Below, piece after piece: positions 1 to 6,645 of a stretch of 11,440 nt of DNA (its first letter is position 1; every line of letters starts with the position of its first letter). This stretch comes from Pseudomonadota bacterium. Lineage in GTDB: Bacteria > Pseudomonadota > Alphaproteobacteria > Sphingomonadales > Sphingomonadaceae. Made by a program: the position numbers and the translations under genes. Location of the stretch: positions 1 through 11,440 of the forward strand of contig JARXKR010000038.1 in the NCBI GenBank assembly GCA_030271565.1. The letters are read 5' to 3'. Below the pieces are notes generated by a model. The model searched no databases and was not told the DNA's origin. It saw nothing but the letters and a program-made list of their open reading frames with translations.

Positions 1-144
1 AAATTTCAGCATTTAACCAGTTTCGACGATCCCGCCGGTTGCTTCAATGGAACTCGTGCACGAACAGACGGTTGGCCCGGATTGCCGCAGGACGACGGTT
101 TAGGGCACAACCTCGACACTCATTTCACGCAAGGCGCGCAAACC

Positions 145-1293
145 ATGCCCGATCTTTTCAGCTCCTATACCCTCAAGGGAGTGACGCTTCGCAATCGGAT
201 CGCGATGTCTCCGATGACCATGTATCGGTCCCAAGACGGCCGAATGAATGACTATCATGTCATGCTGCTTGGCTCTCGTGCAGCAGGAGGCTTTGGCCTC
301 GTGTTCCCCGAGCAACTTGCGATCACGGCCGATGGACGCACAAGCGTCACTTGCGCGGGCATATATGATGATTCCCAGCTTGAAGGACTTTCCCGGGTCA
401 CGGCGATAATCAAGGCGATGGGTTCCGTGCCTGCAATCCAGCTCGGCCATACCGGGCGCAAAGGGAGCAGCTTGAAGCCTTGGGAAGGAGGCGCGCAACT
501 GGCTCCCAGCCACCCGGACGGATGGCAGGTGACCGGCCCGTCACCCCTCCCGTACGGCGGAAAGTACACCCATCCAGTCCACCCGTTGTCGCGTGCCGAA
601 ATTAGGCAGCTCCACAAGGACTATGCCTCCGCAGCAAAGCGAGCGCATCAGGCCGGCTTCGAGTGGCTCGAACTGCATTTCGCGCACGGCTATCTGGGCG
701 CGAGTTTTTTCTCGCCTCTCGCGAACCAGCGCAGCGATGAGTATGGGGGCAGCTTGGAAAATCGCTTGCGCTTTCACCTGGAAACCCTGGACGCAGTTCG
801 CGCGGTTTGGCCGGAGCAGTTTCCCCTGACCATTCGCCTGGGTTCTGACGATCTCCACAAAGACGGAGTCCAGTTCGACGAAGCGATCATGGCGGTCAAG
901 ACGATGAAAGAGCATGGCGTCGACTTGGCGGACCTGAGCCTTGGCTTCAACACCGATGACATGAACGAGCGTCCGTTCAACCAGTTGGCTTTTATGGTTG
1001 AAAGAGGTTCGCGATTGCGGCGCGAGGTAGATATACCGGTTGGCGTCAGCTGGAACCTGGGTTTGCCGACTTTGGCAAACCAGGTGATCGCAGACGGCCA
1101 GATCGACCTTGTATTTCTGGGACGCCCGGCCCTTTCCAACCCGCACTGGCCGGTCTGGGCAGCGCGCGAGCTTGCCCACAGTGACCCTTTCTCGCTCCTG
1201 CCCCAGGACTGGAGCTTTTGGCTCGGGAGCCATCGCACCCACGAGGCAGCGATCGGGTGGCCGGAGATGTCCCGACCGGCTGCAGAGGATTGA
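145..1293 (+). CDS. Old yellow enzyme-family NADH:flavin oxidoreductase
   Basis: An FMN-dependent TIM-barrel oxidoreductase of the old yellow enzyme family (382 aa, about the usual length). Such enzymes use NAD(P)H to reduce activated C=C bonds in enones, quinones, nitro-compounds or related xenobiotics; the substrate here is unknown. The start MPDLFSSYTLKG matches the family N-terminus. Visible motifs are SPMTMY (residues 22-27), QLGHTGRK (99-106), the substrate-binding pair LHFAHGYL with His178 and His181, SPLANQRSDEYGGSLENR just after it, and the late FLGRPAL phosphate-binding segment. Thr25 stands where YqjM/XenA-type enzymes have a redox-tuning Cys; classical yeast OYE also has Thr there. 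I chose ATG 145 over an in-frame TTG at 82 because the extra 21 residues are unlike the family. No strong ribosome site is visible. It is convergent with the GST-like gene and lies in the presumed island. The family is certain, the substrate not. Confidence 0.9.
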   Translation: MPDLFSSYTLKGVTLRNRIAMSPMTMYRSQDGRMNDYHVMLLGSRAAGGFGLVFPEQLAITADGRTSVTCAGIYDDSQLEGLSRVTAIIKAMGSVPAIQLGHTGRKGSSLKPWEGGAQLAPSHPDGWQVTGPSPLPYGGKYTHPVHPLSRAEIRQLHKDYASAAKRAHQAGFEWLELHFAHGYLGASFFSPLANQRSDEYGGSLENRLRFHLETLDAVRAVWPEQFPLTIRLGSDDLHKDGVQFDEAIMAVKTMKEHGVDLADLSLGFNTDDMNERPFNQLAFMVERGSRLRREVDIPVGVSWNLGLPTLANQVIADGQIDLVFLGRPALSNPHWPVWAARELAHSDPFSLLPQDWSFWLGSHRTHEAAIGWPEMSRPAAED

Positions 1294-1466
1294 TGGAATA
1301 ACGAGCCCGCTTCATGCTTTTTCAGGGTCGTGACACTCTCGGTTCTGGTTGTCCACCAGACGCGCAAAATCAACACTATCAGCCACCCACCAGGCCGCTT
1401 TGCCGCTTTGGTGAGGCCTGTGATCTGTAGGTATTTCAATTTGTTTGCTGAAAATGCGGCACTCTG

Positions 1467-1509
1467 CATGCCCGCCTACTCTGGAAAGTGACCGCTATCA
1501 TGCCCGCCT
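1467..1509. repeat. Short 11-bp direct repeat between convergent genes
   Basis: CATGCCCGCCT occurs at 1467-1477 and again at 1499-1509, 21 bp apart. It lies in the 234-bp gap (1294-1527) between the convergent OYE and GST-like genes. The same gap has two weak hairpins: TCTGGT/ACCAGA at 1344-1360 and CAGGCC/GGCCTG at 1391-1420. Neither has a clear T-tract, so I do not call a terminator. The repeat may be chance or a worn trace of an insertion. Confidence 0.4.
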
Positions 1510-1527
1510 TGTGTACGGTAGACTAAA

Positions 1528-2436
1528 TCAGCTTTGGAGGGAGAAGCCAATGCGCGGAAAGTGAACGACAACTTCTCCCGCCCGTGGATCTTCCCGGCGG
1601 ATCGAGAGGTGGTGTTCCGAAGAGCCCACAAGCATTCCACGTACCGCGTCTCGCCCATAGTCGTCCGCAGCGACGGCCACCTGTTTACCCTCCAGCAAAG
1701 CATCCCGTGAGGCAATCGTGCCAGTCATGGGCTGGCTAGTCCGCGCAATATCAAGCGCGGCTTCACGGCTTACCTCCATTCGCTCACCGTGCCCGATCGA
1801 CTTTACTCGCTCCATCCAGTCTGGAACAAAAGGCGCGCTGTCGAAAAGCCTTTCCGCAGGGGGAAAGGCGGAACGCAAGAACCACAAATTATAATACCCA
1901 TTCGCGTCCACAAGGCCCGGGAGGTCGCCGGTCAGATAAGCGCGGCCGTCGGCGAGCTGATCCGATAGCAATGCGGTGTGTGCTCGCATTTGTGCCTCCA
2001 TGTGCGGCACGGCAGCCCGCATGGCGGCAGGGTCGAACGCGCGCCCGGAAAGTGCCGAGCGGTCGGCTACGAACGAGGCCGGCACCTTGTCGCCGAGTCC
2101 CCCGAAAATGATCGCGACCGCAGCCTGGAAGACCACCCGGTCCGACCACAGGGCATTCGCATGTGCAAGACCGCAATCGCCTTGCGGGAACAAGGTGTGC
2201 TCAGGGTAACGACGCTCAAGCTCGCGGACGATCAGTTGGCTATCGCAGTAAATATCAGCATCAATTTGCATGACGGGGATTCGGCGATATCCGCCCGTTA
2301 GCGCCACCAGGTCAGGCTTGGGCATAATCACCGGTTGATCAACCGCGCCCCACGTTAACTTTTTGATGCCGAGACAGACACGTACTTTCTCCGAGAATGG
2401 GGAGCTGTCGTATTGGTGAAAAAGAATTTCAGGCAT
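1528..2436 (-). CDS. Glutathione S-transferase family protein with C-terminal extension
   Basis: A 302-residue protein of the cytosolic glutathione S-transferase family, which typically conjugates or otherwise activates glutathione toward electrophiles. The N-terminal thioredoxin-like domain (about 1-84) shows SSPFSEKVR at 11-19, where the catalytic Ser or Cys usually sits, the cis-proline motif RIPVM (Pro54) and the gamma-glutamyl-binding pair Asp65-Ser66. An all-helical domain follows to about residue 217, with YLTGDLPGLVDA at 167-178. The last ~85 residues (218-302) go beyond a normal GST (200-230 aa) and look like a small strand-rich module that I do not recognise. The start is ATG 2436: GGGGGAA lies 6 nt upstream, and upstream in-frame codons do not look like GST. 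A possible -35 (TTGACC, 2488-2493) has no convincing -10. The gene is convergent with the OYE gene and in the presumed island. Substrate unknown. Confidence 0.85.
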   Translation of the reverse strand: MPEILFHQYDSSPFSEKVRVCLGIKKLTWGAVDQPVIMPKPDLVALTGGYRRIPVMQIDADIYCDSQLIVRELERRYPEHTLFPQGDCGLAHANALWSDRVVFQAAVAIIFGGLGDKVPASFVADRSALSGRAFDPAAMRAAVPHMEAQMRAHTALLSDQLADGRAYLTGDLPGLVDANGYYNLWFLRSAFPPAERLFDSAPFVPDWMERVKSIGHGERMEVSREAALDIARTSQPMTGTIASRDALLEGKQVAVAADDYGRDAVRGMLVGSSEHHLSIRREDPRAGEVVVHFPRIGFSLQS

Positions 2437-3107
2437 TGAAGTTCCCCCAGGTTTCGTCTCCAAATGAATGAGGCAGCGGGCGGCAGCGGTCAACTTCGCC
2501 CGGTCTCGCAAACCGTGCTTGAGCACATGTCTCGCCTCCGCAAATCCGCTAGCCCATTTCGCTACTTTAGCCGTCGCCTCTGTTCAGGGTGCGGTTCGCT
2601 GGCTGGTGAGCCTCGCTGTCGCTCGGCTCGGCAGGTCCGAAAATGTCAATCGCAAGCGCAGCACAGAGGCGATCGGACTCCGGCTTGGTGTACCGAAGCA
2701 TGCACACGTGATCGCAAAGACGCCGCAATGCGATAGCCATTGCGTTGAAGCCTTGCAGAGTGGCGTCGCTGACGGTGGCCCATCTTTCGCTCAATCGGGA
2801 TCGTCCGCAAAAGACATGGTTCATCATGGCCGCGTGCGGTCATGGAACACACTGGTTGATTTCTAAACTCAATCGAACCGAGCGCCACGGCTCAGCTAGA
2901 TGATCGCGATGCGAACCTGGCACTGTCCAAGCGAGCATCCCCTTTCATGACTTGATCACGCCCTGACCGAACCCGGTCAGGCCATGCAACCCGCGCTTCT
3001 TCAGGGCCAAGTTGTCACCCTACGGGTGCCTGCCCGCACCGCCCCTTCGAGCGGGGTTTCCCTCGCCATGCTCGGTGCAGACCAGCCCGTGCCCGGCTCA
3101 ACGGGGC
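2437..3107. other. Gene-poor accessory stretch, probably decayed or mosaic
   Basis: About 670 bp between the GST-like start and the integrase remnant hold no gene I recognise. The longest minus-strand frame (2567-2827, 86 codons) is same-strand with the GST-like gene, but has no family motif and no clear ribosome site. The overlapping plus-strand frames look like chance. Around 3001-3111 the minus strand has another open frame of 36 codons that ends at 3001 and begins right where the integrase frame stops, suggesting two unrelated sequences joined near 3110. Several hairpins crowd 2962-3060. The stretch fits remnants of mobile DNA. Non-coding content is also possible. Confidence 0.5.
2962..2981. 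repeat. Perfect 8-bp inverted repeat (hairpin)
   Basis: CCTGACCG (2962-2969) and CGGTCAGG (2974-2981) form a perfect 8-bp stem around an AACC loop. A second small hairpin, CACCC-TAC-GGGTG, lies at 3017-3029. Neither is followed by a T-tract on either strand, so they are poor terminators. They could be operator, transfer-origin or replication-type structures from a mobile element; nothing nearby decides this. Confidence 0.5.
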
Positions 3108-3287
3108 TCAGTCAAAGGGGTAGGTACCGATACCAGGCTTTTTCTCTCTGCCATCCATCCGGTATTTCAGCCGCCAGAGTTTACCGCCAGACGGCTGGAC
3201 GAGGAGGAACAGGCCTAGTGCATCGCCCAGCTTGCAAGGCTTTGCGCCGGGTTTGGCGTTCCGGATCGCGATGTCGGTCAAAGCCAT
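3108..3287 (-). pseudogene. Truncated tyrosine-recombinase integrase (DUF4102 N-terminal arm-binding domain only)
   Basis: Fifty-nine codons starting MALTDIAIRNAKPG and including LGLFLLVQPSGGKLWRLKYR match the N-terminal arm-type DNA-binding domain (DUF4102) of P4-like prophage and island integrases. A complete enzyme is about 400 residues; here the frame stops after GIGTYPFD. The core-binding domain and the catalytic domain with its Arg-His-Arg-Tyr residues are absent. No continuation is seen in the other two frames just downstream, so this looks like deletion or recombination near 3110 rather than a single frameshift. ATG 3287 is the start expected for the family. The gene begins 200 bp past the tRNA-Gly 3' end and reads the same way as the tRNA, the typical layout for an element inserted at a tRNA. 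It cannot catalyse recombination as it stands. Confidence 0.85.
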
Positions 3288-3403
3288 GTCTTCTAGACAC
3301 TTTCCCGGTAAGTGGCCCCCACTTGGGGCCGTTCGCGTTGATCCGAAGGCGTGTGGCCCGCACAATGGCCCCCAAATTGTTCGGCTGCAAGCGGAAGACA
3401 TGG
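3284..3403. repeat. 10-bp inverted repeat bracketing the integrase upstream region
   Basis: CCATGTCTTC at 3284-3293 overlaps the integrase start codon, and its exact reverse complement GAAGACATGG lies at 3394-3403. They enclose the three iterons. The match is perfect over 10 bp and then ends. It could belong to the recombination or regulatory region of the former element, or be chance. Confidence 0.4.
3313..3374 (-). repeat. Three 9-bp iterons upstream of the integrase remnant
   Basis: On the plus strand TGGCCCCCA occurs at 3313-3321 and 3366-3374, and a one-mismatch copy TGGCCCGCA at 3354-3362, all in the same orientation. They lie between the integrase start (3287) and the tRNA 3' end (3488). 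A 15-bp dyad AAGTGGCCCCCACTT (3310-3324) contains the first copy. Direct repeats here are what arm-type integrase sites or integrase autoregulatory operators look like, and the surviving DUF4102 domain is the one that binds arm sites. Assigning that role is inference. Confidence 0.55.
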
Positions 3404-3410
3404 AAAGAAG

Positions 3411-3426
3411 CCGGATCAATATCCGG
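3411..3426 (-). terminator. Weak hairpin with T-rich tail downstream of the tRNA
   Basis: CCGGAT (3411-3416) and ATCCGG (3421-3426) form a 6-bp stem with a 4-base loop. On the minus strand it is followed by CTTCTTTC, a broken T-rich run. It lies 62 bp beyond the tRNA-Gly CCA end and could stop tRNA transcription before the integrase remnant. The stem is short and the tail interrupted, so this is tentative. Confidence 0.3.
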
Positions 3427-3487
3427 TGATTTACACTGATTTTCTGCGGCTTGTCGAGAAGCTGTGGGCATTTCTGGGAAAGCCGGC

Positions 3488-3561
<74 letters not shown>

Positions 3562-3585
3562 GAACGCCAAGGCCTTGCGCCGCGC

Positions 3586-3614
3586 CCTATGCGGCAGCGG
3601 CGCGGCCCGGTCAA
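3586..3614 (-). promoter_or_regulatory. Candidate promoter of tRNA-Gly
   Basis: On the minus strand TTGACC (3609-3614) is separated by 17 bp from CATAGG (3586-3591). Transcription would start about 18-20 bp before the mature tRNA 5' end. The bases after the -10 are almost all G and C, like the GC-rich discriminators of stringently controlled stable-RNA promoters. The -35 fits well and the -10 only moderately. It sits directly after the petC terminator, so the tRNA would be an independent unit. Confidence 0.5.
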
Positions 3615-3629
3615 TCCGCAGCGCCATGC

Positions 3630-3664
3630 AAAAGGCCCCCGAACCTTGCGGTGCGGAGGCCTTT
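3630..3664 (-). terminator. Rho-independent terminator of petABC
   Basis: On the minus strand AAAGGCCTCCG pairs imperfectly with the GGGGGCCTTTT side across a CACCGCAAGGT apex. The outer AAAGGCC/GGCCTTT arms are perfect and the structure ends in TTTT. It lies 22 bp after the petC stop codon. The plus-strand side also ends in TTT, but nothing on that strand needs it. Confidence 0.8.
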
Positions 3665-3686
3665 GTCTTGCTGGTTGGGGTGAAGC

Positions 3687-4499
3687 TTAGTGCTTCGTGC
3701 CCGACCAGACGTTGCGGTAGGCCATGAACGACAGCACCGTGATGAACAGCATCAAGCCGATCCACATGAACCCGGTCTGGTGGCGTGCTTCAAGCTTGGG
3801 CTCGGCGGTCCAGGTGAGGAACGCGGAGACATCCTTGGCCATCTGGTCCTTGGTTGCAACAGTGCCGTCCGAATAGGTCACCAGCCCGTCCGCGGCCAGC
3901 GGCGGCGGCATCGCGATGTTGAGGTTGGCGAAGTAGGGGTTGTAATAGAGCCCATCCGGGGTCTTGGTTTCGGGCTTGTTCGCCAGCTTGGCCGGCTGCG
4001 CGGCGTAACCGGTCAGAAGCGAATAGACGTAGGCCGCGCCGCCCTCACGGGCCTTGGTGATCAGCGACAGATCGGGCGGAACGCCCTTGCCGCCGTAAAC
4101 CACCGGCGCGAAGTGATCCGACGGGAGGCCCGGGCGATCCTTCAGCTCGCCGCTCAGCGGGTCCTTGGCGTTGATCGTCGCCTTGGCGGCAATCGCCTTG
4201 ATCGCGTTCTCGCTGTAACCCAGCGCGGTCAGATCTCGGTAAGCGACGTGCTTGAGCGAGTGGCACTGCGAGCAAACTTCGCGGTAAACCCCGAAGCCGC
4301 GCTGCAGCTGCGCTTTGTCGAACTTGCCGAACGGGCCGTTGCTGGAAAGCGACAGCGCTTTTGGATGCTCGATATGGAATTCTTTCTCGGGGCTGGTCGG
4401 CAGCCCGTCGGCGGCGAACGCCATTGTGTCGATGGTCATCGACCAGAGCAGACCCAGGATGAAGAACAGCCCGGCGAGGATGGAGAAGATGCGGATCAT
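3687..4499 (-). CDS. petC: Cytochrome c1, haem subunit of the bc1 complex
   Basis: Cytochrome c1 (270 aa) takes electrons from the Rieske protein and passes them to soluble or membrane cytochrome c on the periplasmic side of complex III. A signal peptide of about 29 residues ends near MAFA-ADG. The haem c site is CSQCH with Cys76, Cys79 and His80 as fifth ligand. The sixth ligand is Met197 in NIAMPPPL. Other family marks are the PPDLSLI segment at 141-147 and the NPYF segment near 187. A C-terminal helix at about 243-262 anchors it in the membrane. ATG 4499 gives the signal peptide directly and has a purine-rich AAAGAGAA stretch upstream. The gene follows petB after 27 bp and is last in the operon. 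It is not fused to cytochrome b, unlike fbcH genes of Bradyrhizobium type. Confidence 0.96.
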   Translation of the reverse strand: MIRIFSILAGLFFILGLLWSMTIDTMAFAADGLPTSPEKEFHIEHPKALSLSSNGPFGKFDKAQLQRGFGVYREVCSQCHSLKHVAYRDLTALGYSENAIKAIAAKATINAKDPLSGELKDRPGLPSDHFAPVVYGGKGVPPDLSLITKAREGGAAYVYSLLTGYAAQPAKLANKPETKTPDGLYYNPYFANLNIAMPPPLAADGLVTYSDGTVATKDQMAKDVSAFLTWTAEPKLEARHQTGFMWIGLMLFITVLSFMAYRNVWSGTKH

Positions 4500-4526
4500 A
4501 TCGGTTCTCTTTCGCTCTGCTCGGGC

Positions 4527-5807
4527 TCAGCCCTTGGCCGCAAGCGCGGCCTGCCCATCGTGCCCGAGCACCGCTTCGGTGATCGAGAAGGGCAAGGGCT
4601 CGGGCCGCTCGATCGATGAGACGATCGGCACGATGATGAAGAAGTGGGCGAAGTAATAGATCGTCGCGAGCTGGGCGAGCAGGATATACGGCTGCTCGGG
4701 CGGCGAGACCCCGCAATAGCCCAGCACCAGCACGTCGAGCACCAGGGCCCAGAAGAACTTGCGGTAGAGCGGGCGGAACTTGGCCGAACGGACTGGCGAC
4801 TTGTCGAGCCACGGCATAAAGAACCACACCAGGATCGAGGCGAACATGGCGAGCACGCCCATCAGCTTGCCCGGAATGAACAGCAGCGGCTGGGTGAAGC
4901 TGCGCAGGATCGCGTAGAACGGCCAGAAGTACCATTCGGGCACGATGTGCGCCGGGGTCTGCATCGGGTTGGCCGGAATATAGTTGTCCGGGTGGCCCAT
5001 CGAATTGGGCATGTAGAACACGAACAGACCGTAGATCACCATGAACAGCCCGACCGTCCAGCCATCCTTGGCGGTGTAGTAGGGGTGGAACGGCACGGTG
5101 TCGGCCTTGGTCTTGACCTCGACCCCGGTCGGGTTGGACGAGCCGGGGATGTGCAGCGACCAGATGTGCAGGATGACCACGCCGAGGATCACGAACGGCA
5201 GCAGAAAGTGCAGCGAGAAAAACCGGTTAAGCGTGGCGTTATCCGGCGCGAACCCGCCGAGCAGCCATTCCTTGAGCCCATCGCCGATCAGCGGGAAGGC
5301 AGTGAAGAACCCGGTGATGACCTGCGCCGCCCAATAGGACATCTGGCCCCACGGCAGCACGTAGCCCATGAACGCGGTGGCCATCATCAACAGGAAGATC
5401 GTCACGCCAAGCAGCCAGATCATCTCGCGCGGGGCCTTGTACGATCCGTAATAGAAGCCGCGGAAGATGTGCAGGTAAATTACCGCGAAGAACAAGGCCG
5501 CGCCGTTCGAATGGCCGTAGCGCAGCATCCAGCCCCAGTTGACGTCGCGCATGATGTGCTCGGTCGAATCGAAGGCAAGTCCGGTATCCGGGGCGAAATG
5601 CATCGCCAGCACGATCCCGGTGACGATCTGGATCATCAGGCAGAGCCCGGCCATGAAGCCGAAGTTCCAGAAATAATTGAGGTTGCGCGGCACTTCATAG
5701 CCCGCGCCGACCGCGCCGTAGATCAGCCGCGGCAGCGGAAGTTTCTCATCCAGCCAGACCATTGCCGGGTGGCTGGGGGTGTACTGTTTTGCCCAGGGGA
5801 AGCTCAT
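4527..5807 (-). CDS. petB: Cytochrome b subunit of ubiquinol:cytochrome c reductase
   Basis: The membrane core of complex III (426 aa). It binds haems bL and bH and forms the quinol-oxidation (Qo) and quinone-reduction (Qi) pockets. The haem ligands are visible as two His pairs 14 residues apart: His99/His113 in the second helix and His200/His214 in the fourth. The PEWY motif of the Qo site is at 290-293. The hydrophobic pattern fits the usual eight helices, including the C-terminal three-helix domain (about 314-400). The length is full for an alphaproteobacterial PetB. ATG 5807 lies 11 bp after the petA stop, with GAGG about 9-12 bases upstream, so translation is probably coupled to petA. 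Nothing looks broken. Confidence 0.97.
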   Translation of the reverse strand: MSFPWAKQYTPSHPAMVWLDEKLPLPRLIYGAVGAGYEVPRNLNYFWNFGFMAGLCLMIQIVTGIVLAMHFAPDTGLAFDSTEHIMRDVNWGWMLRYGHSNGAALFFAVIYLHIFRGFYYGSYKAPREMIWLLGVTIFLLMMATAFMGYVLPWGQMSYWAAQVITGFFTAFPLIGDGLKEWLLGGFAPDNATLNRFFSLHFLLPFVILGVVILHIWSLHIPGSSNPTGVEVKTKADTVPFHPYYTAKDGWTVGLFMVIYGLFVFYMPNSMGHPDNYIPANPMQTPAHIVPEWYFWPFYAILRSFTQPLLFIPGKLMGVLAMFASILVWFFMPWLDKSPVRSAKFRPLYRKFFWALVLDVLVLGYCGVSPPEQPYILLAQLATIYYFAHFFIIVPIVSSIERPEPLPFSITEAVLGHDGQAALAAKG

Positions 5808-5818
5808 CTTGGTCTACC

Positions 5819-6430
5819 TCAGCCGATCTTGACGATGGTGTCTGACGTGAATTCGTAAGGCGGCACTTCGAGGTTCCGGGGGGCCGGACCCTTGCGAATG
5901 CGCGCGGCGGTATCGTAAGTCGAGCCGTGGCACGGGCAGAAGTAACCGCCGAATGCACCGCGGCTCATTTCCTCGCCCGGACCCGCGCCCAGCGGCACGC
6001 AGCCCAGGTGGGTGCACACGCCCATCGTGATCAGCCAGTTCTGCTTGCCGGGTTTGGTCCGCTCGGCCAGCGTTGCCGGATCGCGCAGGGTCGAAAATTC
6101 ACTGGCGTTGTTGTCGACGTCGGTGGCTTTCTTGACCTCTTCGGCGGTCAGGTTGCGGACGAACAGCGGCTGTTTGCGGAACAGCGCCTTGATCGCCTGC
6201 CCCGGCTGGATCGCCGCGAGGTCGATTTCCGTCGAACTTTCGGCGAGTACGTCGGCCGAAGGGGCCATCTGGCTGATCAGCGGATAGAGTACGGCCAGCC
6301 CGCCGACGCCGGCCGCGCTGACCGCCGCAATATTGATGAAATCGCGTCGGCGCACGCCGCCGCCGTCCAGCGCACCGTCCCCGCTGCCGCCATCCGCGGT
6401 CGGAGTGTCGATGCCCGCATCTTGTGCCAT
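5819..6430 (-). CDS. petA: Rieske iron-sulfur subunit of the bc1 complex
   Basis: The Rieske [2Fe-2S] protein (203 aa) oxidises ubiquinol at the Qo site and carries one electron to cytochrome c1. After a Gly/Asp-rich 26-residue cytoplasmic tail comes the twin-arginine motif RRRDFI (27-32) and a single membrane helix to about residue 52, so export is via Tat with the helix kept as anchor. Cluster ligands are Cys139 and His141 in CTHLGC, and Cys165 and His168 in CPCHGS. Cys144 and Cys167 form the conserved disulfide. Ser170 and Tyr172, which tune the midpoint potential, are present. I chose ATG 6430; the frame stays open 22 codons further upstream, but those residues are unlike the family. It is first in petABC, 215 bp downstream of pgeF. 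Confidence 0.95.
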   Translation of the reverse strand: MAQDAGIDTPTADGGSGDGALDGGGVRRRDFINIAAVSAAGVGGLAVLYPLISQMAPSADVLAESSTEIDLAAIQPGQAIKALFRKQPLFVRNLTAEEVKKATDVDNNASEFSTLRDPATLAERTKPGKQNWLITMGVCTHLGCVPLGAGPGEEMSRGAFGGYFCPCHGSTYDTAARIRKGPAPRNLEVPPYEFTSDTIVKIG

Positions 6431-6576
6431 GGTCGAACCGATCCTGTTACTGCTGGCCCGCCTTTTGCGCTTGTCCGCGCATCCGGCCAGACCCAACCAA
6501 ATCCTGCTTTCAGGAAGCCCCTATGCCAACCGCCCGATACCTGCAAGATGCAGGGTGCACGGCCCGATTGGCGGGC

Positions 6577-6605
6577 CTGATAGACGAGGGTCCCCCGCCT
6601 GCCAA
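6577..6605 (-). promoter_or_regulatory. Candidate petABC promoter
   Basis: In the 215-bp gap between pgeF and petA (6431-6645), the minus strand has TTGGCA (6600-6605) and TATCAG (6577-6582) with a 17-bp spacer. This would give a leader of about 140 nt before petA. The same gap has two small hairpins, CCTGCA/TGCAGG (6540-6554) and TCCTG/CAGGA (6502-6515), of unknown role. The match is fair (5/6 and 4/6 to sigma-70), and the assignment rests on position. Confidence 0.35.
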
Positions 6606-6645
6606 CAGCCAATTTGTGCACAGCTGTTGTGCGGCCTGCAACCCG

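Noticed and set aside
54..63. 10-bp palindrome TCGTGCACGA upstream of the OYE gene
   Set aside because: It does not extend beyond 10 bp, and about ten such palindromes are expected by chance in a window this size.
82..144. Longer OYE gene from TTG 82
   Set aside because: The extra 21 residues are unlike the family N-terminus, which begins at MPDLF from ATG 145.
2567..2827. 86-codon minus-strand frame upstream of the GST-like gene
   Set aside because: No family motif, no convincing ribosome site, and competing open frames on the other strand. It is mentioned in the gap entry but not called a gene.
2962..3060. A CRISPR-like or rho-independent terminator reading of the hairpins
   Set aside because: The hairpins differ in sequence, there are no regularly spaced repeats, and no T-tract follows on either strand.
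4644..5858. Plus-strand open frame of about 400 codons opposite petB
   Set aside because: It is the antisense shadow of a GC-rich gene, rich in Arg, His, Glu and Gln with no domain, and petB on the other strand has all its haem ligands.
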